A DNA stretch of 7,317 nt from Microtetraspora glauca (lineage in GTDB: Bacteria; Actinomycetota; Actinomycetes; Streptomycetales; Streptomycetaceae). The notes under the pieces are model-generated. The model searched no databases, had not been told where the DNA came from, and saw only the letters and a list, made by a program, of their open reading frames with translations. Positions 5,601-7,317 of the stretch are shown in pieces. Position 1 is the first letter of the stretch, and every line of letters begins with the position of its first letter. The stretch is from assembly GCA_000721275.1 (NCBI GenBank), contig JOFO01000101.1:1-7317 (forward strand). The letters run 5' to 3'. A program made the position numbers and the translations under genes.

Positions 5601-7317
5601 GACCGTCACCGACGAGTCGGGCACGCCGCTGCTGGTCTTCGGCGACATGTCCTCCAAGCGCGTCCCGGCGATGGCGTTCCGCGAGGACCCCGCCACCGAC
5701 GCCACCGCCACCGGGCCTGCCGAGGCCCCGGCCGCCCCGGCTCCGGCCGCTCCGGCCCCGGTCACCCCGGCCGCCGGGCCCGTCCCCGCCGCCGTCGCAC
5801 CGCTCCCGGCCGAGCCCGCCCCTGCCGCCGCGCCCGCCGCTCCGGCGGTCCAGGCCGCCCCCGCCGCCGCGGTCGGTACGCCGTCCGCGCGGGCGCTGGC
5901 CTGGTTCCTGGCGCTGACCGGCACGTCCGAGGAGCACGCCGACACCGAGTTCCTCTCCGCCGGCTTCGACTCCGTCGGCCTGGTGGGGCTGAGCGAGCGG
6001 ATCTCCCGGGAACACGACCTGTCCCTCTACCCGACGGTCTTCTTCGAGTACCCGACGCCCCGCCAGTTCGCCGACTTCCTGACGGAGGAGGCCCCGGAGC
6101 TCGTCGACCGGCTCCCGAGCCCGTCCGCCCCGCAGGCCCCCGAGGCCCCGCAGGCCGCCGAGGCCCCGGCGGCCCCGCGGACCCCGACGCCCCCGGTCGC
6201 CGAGGCGGCCCCCGTGATGGAGCCGGCCCCCGTGGCCCCGGCGCCTCCGGTGGTCCCGCAGGCGCCGCCCCGGCCCCCGGAGCCGCAGCGGGCACCCGCC
6301 ACGGCGGCGGGCGTCACGGCCGTCCACAGGCCCCGCTCATCCGACGAGGCCGCGTCCGCGCCCGGCGGGGCCGCCCCCGCGACCCGGCCGCGCGACGTCG
6401 CGGTCGTGGGCGCCGCGGTCAGGCTGCCCACCGCCGGTTCGCTGACCGCCTTCGCCGACCTGCTCGTCGAGGGCCGCGACACCGTCGGCCCACTGCCCGA
6501 GAGCCGTCGGGGTGACACCGCCGGACCCCTCCCGCACGCCTCCTTCCTCGACCGGGTCGACGAGTTCGACCCGGCCCCCTTCCGGATATCCGCCCGCGAG
6601 GCGCCGCTGATCGACCCGCAGGCCCGCATCGTCTACGAGACGATCTGGGAGGCACTGGAGGACGGCGGACGCGCCGGCGCCCGCGCCGACGAGGCCCGCA
6701 CCGGCCTGTGGATCGCCTACAGCCACGACCACTACCACGAGGAACGCTTCCGCCACGGCGTGCCCGAGGGCCGCGGCCTGGGCCTGGAGGCGATGATCGC
6801 CAACCGGCTCTCGTACCTGATGGACTGGCGCGGCCCCAGCACGGTCGTCAACACGCTCTGCTCGTCGTCGCTGGTCGCCCTGCACTCCGCGCTCCAGCAC
6901 CTGCGCTCCGGCGACATCGACACGGCGGTCATCGGCGCCGTGCACGCCGGCATCAGCCCGGAGTACTTCCGGTCGATGGGCGACATGATGGCGCTCTCCC
7001 CGCGCCACCGCAGCCGCGCCTTCGACAGCACCGCCGACGGCTTCGTCCCCGGTGAGGGCGCCGTGGCCGTGGTGCTGCGGCGCTGCGACGACGCGCTGCG
7101 CGACGGCGACCGGATCCGGGGCGTCGTCAAGGGCGCGGCCGTGAACCACGGCGGCCGTACCACGCGCTACTCGGCGCCCAGCCCGCGCGCCCAGGCGGAG
7201 GTCATCACGGCCGCGCTCGCGGACGCGGGGGTGTCGGTGGAGTCGATCGGCATGGTGGAGGCGCATGGTACGGGGACGAGTCTGGGTGATCCGATCGAGG
7301 TCGAGGGGCTGACGCGT
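2653..7317 (+). CDS. Modular type I PKS subunit, N-terminal part: KS-DH-ACP-KS..., probably trans-AT; 3' partial
   Basis: The frame is open to the window end: 1555 residues are visible and the gene continues beyond. Order in residues from GTG 2653: KS1 (6-436, Cys189, His322, His362), KS-AT-type linker (456-545), degenerate AT-like stretch (555-645), post-AT-like linker (677-720), DH (730-1005), Ala/Pro linker (1016-1076), ACP (1078-1150, Ser1107), Ala/Pro linker (1155-1246) and KS2 (1247 onward, Cys1403, His1538). KS1 starts only about 6 residues in, so there is no long N-terminal docking domain. The first module has no KR, ER or functional AT. Its DH could act on a beta-hydroxyacyl chain supplied by the upstream KS-KR-ACP protein, as in dehydrating bimodules of trans-AT PKSs. 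The start could instead be ATG 2623 (10 residues longer, overlapping the upstream stop), but GTG 2653 has the better ribosome site. Family is certain; product and pathway are unknown. Confidence 0.95.
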   Translation, partial: MSELDTRIAVIGLAVRLPGAEDVTDLTAMLGGDGVEVGEVPPSRWARHLYLGEAPHRGTHHRGAFLVDPFSFDHEAFGMTAEDAVLLDPQQRVMLEVGARALEDSGYLGARRRLDAGVFIGARMNAYGFDRGRGTVAPGGLPDPPASGPAGAAGPGPAALWGRSQNFMAAWLSDRFDLAGPSLVVDTACSSSLSAVWLACQSLASGSCEVALVGAVDLLIDPLTFVLLSRTGALSPDGLCHTFDSRANGYVPGEGAAALVLKPMAAALRDGDLVLGAISGVAVNNDGRTMGVTTPNLEAQIDLLDKVYRTVDPATVQYVEAHGTGTAIGDPIEVRALTEVFGRHGVPRNSVALGSVKRRIGHLHSASGLAGLAKIIVSLREGTVPAVAVESPNPRLNLADSPFHLPETARPWPDAPVRRAAVSGFGFGGTNAHVVAEAVPAPARRTGTAPAGARRPVHVLTLSADTAYGLRELCAQWVQFLPSLQDRPEELADVCTTARLARPHRAVRLAVVGEDARELTAALRARLLTPGAPGTGAGTSRATVSVRPEAAAAPPAWLTALDRSTPAVHEVVRLFETATGTPFAAFSGELLRILSGVALAIALRDLGLPGSAVDLPPGWEAVADFVRGGLPLEQALGEVLRRDGDPARDAGHPDTAAFGTGGPDVGARLAGAHDERTAATVLAAIAAELFEAGRDIDWAAFQKSTGAAAWSKRLLPVAQPRGRALDLAEPLRSAEPGSPAELVADDGPAGYTYARVFGPGEVPIAQHSVYRTLMLPGVAWFDFLREGAALRGEPFHGATDVLFHRPLIPAGARRVVGRVDGDGRFRVEDGETGDVFVTGRLATRAEPAPRLPVAALLADCAGSALHAGSGMYRWLRRIGYHHGRYYRNISWVASLPDGGTLARIEGPRQRELNPPGVQLFPGLLDSVTVAAIDPANPVFGTAEASAFIPLSVGRLDVLGPLDDAAYVRTEIAFWNDEACRVTQTVTDESGTPLLVFGDMSSKRVPAMAFREDPATDATATGPAEAPAAPAPAAPAPVTPAAGPVPAAVAPLPAEPAPAAAPAAPAVQAAPAAAVGTPSARALAWFLALTGTSEEHADTEFLSAGFDSVGLVGLSERISREHDLSLYPTVFFEYPTPRQFADFLTEEAPELVDRLPSPSAPQAPEAPQAAEAPAAPRTPTPPVAEAAPVMEPAPVAPAPPVVPQAPPRPPEPQRAPATAAGVTAVHRPRSSDEAASAPGGAAPATRPRDVAVVGAAVRLPTAGSLTAFADLLVEGRDTVGPLPESRRGDTAGPLPHASFLDRVDEFDPAPFRISAREAPLIDPQARIVYETIWEALEDGGRAGARADEARTGLWIAYSHDHYHEERFRHGVPEGRGLGLEAMIANRLSYLMDWRGPSTVVNTLCSSSLVALHSALQHLRSGDIDTAVIGAVHAGISPEYFRSMGDMMALSPRHRSRAFDSTADGFVPGEGAVAVVLRRCDDALRDGDRIRGVVKGAAVNHGGRTTRYSAPSPRAQAEVITAALADAGVSVESIGMVEAHGTGTSLGDPIEVEGLTR
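2668..3960 (+). other. Ketosynthase domain 1 of the downstream PKS
   Basis: Complete KS. The catalytic triad is present: Cys189 in DTACSSSL, His322 in EAHGTGT and His362 in RIGHLH, with Lys357 before it. The domain closes with GFGFGGTNAHV near residue 434. Two departures from the usual SVKxNIGHxE pattern are Arg359 for Asn and His364 for Glu. A Gly/Pro/Ala-rich insertion of roughly 25-30 residues (about 131-159) precedes the active-site Cys. By catalytic residues it could decarboxylate and condense. Its place before a DH with no KR would also suit a transfer-only KS. Confidence 0.94.
4315..4587 (+). other. Possible degenerate acyltransferase remnant after KS1
   Basis: Residues 555-645 read like the N-terminal half of an AT. 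A 'P-x-V-x-E-V...F-E-x-A-T-G-T-P' stretch (566-583) is followed by a helix with ALAIALRDLGLPGSAV (598-613) and then FVRGGLPLEQAL (625-636). These match the AT pattern around the GHSxGE nucleophile elbow and the 'AG-x-L-S-L-E-D-A-L' helix. Where GHSxGE should stand, the sequence has LPPGWE (615-620), so the nucleophile Ser is replaced by Pro and only the Glu is kept. No AT active site is seen downstream. It may be a vestigial AT or an enlarged AT-docking/linker region; this is alignment by eye. Confidence 0.4.
4840..5667 (+). other. Dehydratase (double-hotdog) domain, variant active site
   Basis: A double-hotdog DH would remove water from a beta-hydroxyacyl chain. The first-hotdog motif HxxxGxxxxP appears as HSVYRTLMLP, with His767 and Pro776 kept but Gly replaced by Arg771. 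The Y-x-x-L-x-x-x-G-x-x-Y-G-P motif appears from Tyr872 as YRWLRRIGYHHGR, with Gly883 kept but Arg884 in place of Pro. The second-hotdog motif LLDxxxQ/H appears as LLDSVTV, with catalytic Asp925 kept but Val929 replacing Gln/His. Both catalytic residues (His, Asp) are therefore present while second-shell positions differ. It could be an active DH with altered specificity, an isomerase or cyclase variant, or a weakened domain. Confidence 0.85.
5698..5880 (+). other. Ala/Pro-rich interdomain linker (DH to ACP)
   Basis: About 60 residues, almost entirely Ala and Pro with scattered Val, Thr and Gly, joining the DH to its ACP. The low-complexity GCC/CCG codon run is a flexible tether giving the ACP reach. 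It is not a functional repeat array. Confidence 0.85.
5884..6102 (+). other. Acyl carrier protein domain
   Basis: A single ACP with the phosphopantetheine site AGFDSV, Ser1107 (codon at 5971). It is followed by the usual helix ending VFFEYPTPRQFADFL. It holds the chain handled by the DH and donates it to KS2. No Trp marker of beta-branching ACPs follows the DSV. Confidence 0.92.
6115..6390 (+). other. Ala/Pro-rich interdomain linker (ACP to KS2)
   Basis: About 90 residues dominated by Ala, Pro and Glu with short 'PQAPEAP'-like units, separating the ACP from KS2. It is long for an ACP-KS linker inside one protein. It may let the ACP reach separate enzymes such as a trans-acting AT, but no folded domain is visible. 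Confidence 0.8.
6391..7317 (+). other. Ketosynthase domain 2, N-terminal ~310 residues (cut by window end)
   Basis: Begins with RDVAVVGAAVRLP (residue 1247). The active-site Cys1403 lies in NTLCSSSL, with Leu where most KSs have Ala. His1538 of EAHGTGT is present. The AAVNHGGRT stretch (codons about 7138-7161) resembles the NHGG signature common in trans-AT KSs. The GH motif with the second catalytic His lies beyond the window. The last ~31 codons switch to G/T wobble. Confidence 0.93.

Noticed and set aside
3355..6327. Long - strand open frame of about 990 codons
   Set aside because: Low-complexity Gly/Arg/Asp composition, antisense to well-supported PKS domains and without a plausible ribosome site or family motif. 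It is a shadow.
5698..6390. Ala/Pro codon runs as a tandem DNA repeat
   Set aside because: The units vary in length and sequence and keep the reading frame. They are low-complexity linkers, not a repeat array, interrupted by a normal ACP.
2784..6515. Long + strand open frame of about 1240 codons in another frame
   Set aside because: It is Arg/Pro/Gly-rich with no recognisable domain and lies over the KS-DH-ACP gene, whose frame gives clear PKS motifs throughout. It is a GC-bias shadow.
6337..7266. - strand open frame opposite KS2
   Set aside because: Antisense to the conserved KS active-site region; composition typical of a complement of GC-rich coding DNA.
1..7317. Naming the pathway (e.g. 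a known Streptomyces trans-AT product)
   Set aside because: Domain order alone is shared by many trans-AT clusters, and no sequence comparison can be made here, so no product or gene symbol is given.

Overview
The window is about 7.3 kb of very GC-rich DNA with strong third-position C/G bias. This is typical of an actinomycete, most likely Streptomyces or a close relative. It lies wholly inside a modular type I polyketide synthase (PKS) gene cluster. Both genes are on the + strand and both run off an edge of the window, so neither full protein is visible. There is no intergenic stretch over 300 bases, no RNA gene and no mobile element.

Layout: (1) 2-2626 is the 3' part of a PKS gene. It holds the last ~80 residues of a ketosynthase (KS), a post-KS linker ending in LPTYPF, a ketoreductase (KR) with its structural half, an acyl carrier protein (ACP) and a short Ala/Pro-rich tail. 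(2) A 26-base gap carries a clear ribosome binding site. (3) 2653-7317 is the 5' part of the next PKS gene: KS, a long post-KS region with a possible degenerate acyltransferase (AT) remnant, a variant dehydratase (DH), ACP, a long Ala/Pro linker and the first ~310 residues of a second KS. The reading frame is open from 2623 to the window end. Large open frames inside it on other frames and strands are GC-rich shadows.

No functional AT is seen in either readable module, and the KSs carry trans-AT-like signatures (NHGG in the second KS, LPTYPF after a shortened linker). This points to a trans-AT PKS, in which a separate acyltransferase would load malonyl units onto the ACPs. The order KS-KR-ACP | KS-DH-ACP | KS resembles the split or 'dehydrating bimodule' arrangement of trans-AT lines: the KR of one module makes a beta-hydroxyl and the DH of the next removes it. 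Here the two halves lie on separate proteins. The product cannot be named from the sequence.

Points worth a second look: the KS of the DH module keeps all its catalytic residues although its module has no KR; the DH departs from consensus at three conserved positions; an AT-like segment lacks the catalytic serine; and codon wobble shifts abruptly inside KS coding sequence at both window edges, suggesting recombination between KS domains.
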